DNA of 7,009 nt from an uncultured beta proteobacterium. Lineage in GTDB: Bacteria > Pseudomonadota > Gammaproteobacteria > Burkholderiales > Burkholderiaceae_C. Below, piece after piece: positions 6,117-7,009 of the stretch (within the stretch, counting starts at the first letter, position 1; each line of letters opens with the position of its first letter). Below the pieces are notes generated by a model. That model was not told where the DNA came from, searched no databases, and saw only the letters and a program-made list of their open reading frames with translations. Location: contig CAISIP010000598.1 in assembly GCA_903885415.1 (NCBI GenBank), positions 1 to 7,009 on the forward strand, read 5' to 3'. The position numbers and the translations under genes are program-made.

Positions 6117-6671
6117 ATGGCAAGAATCGCCGTTGTTTTTCATTCCGGCTATGGCCACACGCTGCGCATGGCGCAGGCAGTGGCTGAAGGCGCCGACGCG
6201 CAGCTGGTAGCCATTGACGCCGACGGCGGTGTCGACGCAGACGGATGGGAAACGCTTGACAGCGCCGACGCGATCATCTTTGGATCGCCGACCTACATGG
6301 CCAACGTCAGCTGGCAGTTCAAGAAGTTCGCCGACGCGTCGAGCAAGCAGTGGTTTTCGCAGGCATGGAAGGACAAGATCGCCGCCGGCTTCACCAATAG
6401 CGCCAGCCTCAATGGCGACAAACTGGCCACGCTCAACGCGCTATTTGGCCTGGCGATGCAGCACGGCATGCTCTGGGTCAGCCAGGGCATCATGCCGAGC
6501 AACGCCAAGGCATCCACCCGCCAGGACATCAACAGCCTGGGTTCCTACAGCGGCGCGATGGCGCAGTCCCCCTCGGATGCCGGCGCTGACGCGATGTCCA
6601 AGGGGGACCTGGAAACCGCGCGCCTTTTTGGCAAGCGTGTCGCCGAGGTGGCCGCCAAGTTCAAGGTTTAG
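6117..6671 (+). CDS. flavodoxin family protein, WrbA-like NAD(P)H:quinone reductase
   Basis: A 184-residue FMN-binding flavodoxin-fold protein. After the first strand, the phosphate loop is HSGYGHTLRMA (9-19). The next FMN-contact loop is GSPTYMANVSWQFKKF (56-71), matching the SPT(R/Y)xxN pattern of WrbA. Then come KIAAGFTNSASLNGDKLATL (87-106) and the QHGMLWVSQG strand (115-124), also WrbA-like. WrbA proteins are tetrameric and reduce quinones by two electrons, avoiding semiquinones. This protein is a little shorter than E. coli WrbA (about 198 residues), so I do not assign the gene name. The start has an AGGAG Shine-Dalgarno 7 nt upstream. It is the third gene of the pirin-DoxX cluster and converges with mscL; no clear intrinsic terminator follows it. 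Confidence 0.9.
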   Translation: MARIAVVFHSGYGHTLRMAQAVAEGADAQLVAIDADGGVDADGWETLDSADAIIFGSPTYMANVSWQFKKFADASSKQWFSQAWKDKIAAGFTNSASLNGDKLATLNALFGLAMQHGMLWVSQGIMPSNAKASTRQDINSLGSYSGAMAQSPSDAGADAMSKGDLETARLFGKRVAEVAAKFKV

Positions 6672-6836
6672 GCCATCTCCTGCGCGGGCCTGGCAAGGGC
6701 CTCGGCCTGGTCGGCTCTTACACGGCGGGCCCTTTGGCAAGGTGTATGTCAGGTGGGCGTGCGCTTCATCGCAACGCGATGCATGCAATCGCGCAGCAGC
6801 TTATACGGGTTCGCCGCGCCGATGGCAAACATGTTG
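6672..6836. other. non-coding gap between convergent flavodoxin gene and mscL
   Basis: This 165-bp stretch contains no credible gene. It is GC-rich, with repeated GGCC words at 6688-6710 and a direct 8-bp repeat TGGCAAGG at 6691-6698 and 6735-6742. The only clear symmetric element is the inverted repeat at 6775-6793. No T tract follows any stem on either strand, so the sequence does not identify terminators for the two converging genes. Confidence 0.5.
6775..6793. repeat. 6-bp perfect inverted repeat in the convergent gap
   Basis: CGCGAT (6775-6780) and ATCGCG (6788-6793) flank a 7-nt loop, GCATGCA. The arms are perfect and GC-rich and would form a compact hairpin in RNA from either strand. 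It sits 44 bp beyond the mscL stop and 104 bp beyond the flavodoxin stop. It could act as a 3'-end stabiliser or weak terminator for mscL, but the lack of a T run leaves that unproven. Confidence 0.35.
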
Positions 6837-7009
6837 TCACGAGACTCGCCGCAGTTCGTCGCGGATTTCGCGCAGCAGCACGATGTGCTCCGCGGTGGGT
6901 AGCGCAGCAGTCGGCGGGTCCGATCGCTTGAGTCGGTTGATCTGTCTGACCATCAAGAAAATGATGAAAGCCAGGATGATGAAGTTCAGCAGCACGGTCA
7001 GAAAGCTTC
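6837..7009 (-). CDS. mscL: large-conductance mechanosensitive channel MscL, C-terminal part
   Basis: The last 56 codons of a gene that continues beyond the right edge. The visible protein is the end of MscL, the homopentameric inner-membrane channel that opens on high membrane tension to release solutes during hypo-osmotic shock. Residues 1-20 of the fragment are the second transmembrane helix (FLTVLLNFIILAFIIFLMV). Next comes the basic stretch RQINRLKR, then a short linker rich in Pro, Ala and Thr, and finally the amphipathic C-terminal helix HIVLLREIRDELRR, corresponding to the EVLLxEIRDLL bundle of the family. The stop is TGA at 6839-6837. It is convergent with the flavodoxin gene. The start, first helix and gating residues are outside the window. 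Confidence 0.92.
   Translation of the reverse strand, partial: SFLTVLLNFIILAFIIFLMVRQINRLKRSDPPTAALPTAEHIVLLREIRDELRRVS

Noticed and set aside
5535..6158. 207-codon minus-strand ORF antisense to DoxX
   Set aside because: It overlaps the ends of pirin and flavodoxin and all of DoxX, whose protein features are clear. The antisense translation has no membrane or domain pattern.
2189..6340. The 11-base word GCCGACGCGTC occurring at 2189, 5369 and 6330
   Set aside because: All three lie inside coding regions and can arise from common GC-rich codons such as those for Asp-Ala-Ser. They share no spacing or intergenic position suggesting a motif.
6734..6931. 65-codon plus-strand ORF at the right end
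   Set aside because: It is mostly antisense to the mscL C-terminus, which is a strong family match on the other strand.

Overview
The window looks like chromosomal DNA of a GC-rich Proteobacterium, most probably a Betaproteobacterium of the order Burkholderiales. The evidence is the strong G/C bias at third codon positions, close packing of genes, the trmB-gluQ neighbourhood, and the style of the proteins (a ZIP transporter with HCFGDG/HEVPHH motifs, a DoxX-flavodoxin pair). This assignment is by recognition only; no search was run. No phage, IS element, CRISPR, rRNA or tRNA gene is visible.

Layout. At the left edge (7-861, +) is a ZIP-family metal transporter with a long histidine-rich cytoplasmic loop. 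It converges with a four-gene leftward block (4670 down to 878) whose gaps are only 18, 11 and 26 nt. In transcription order this block encodes a renalase-like FAD oxidoreductase, GluQ (glutamyl-queuosine tRNA-Asp synthetase), TrmB (tRNA m7G46 methyltransferase) and an RluA-family pseudouridine synthase. It is thus an RNA-modification operon headed by a flavoprotein that may scavenge damaged NAD(P)H isomers. A 218-bp divergent intergenic region (4671-4888) separates it from a rightward redox cluster: a pirin, a DoxX membrane protein and a WrbA-like flavodoxin. At the right edge, in the opposite direction, lies the 3' end of mscL (mechanosensitive channel).

The most interesting stretch is the divergent region. 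It holds a possible 34-codon leader ORF (4783-4887) with a very strong Shine-Dalgarno. The ORF ends one base before the pirin start codon and contains the pirin ribosome binding site. A small inverted repeat (4769-4785) would place the leader's Shine-Dalgarno in a loop and its start codon in the stem. This may be a translationally coupled regulatory leader, but it could also be chance. The rest of the window is well explained by known families, and I see no new defence system or other clearly undescribed machinery.
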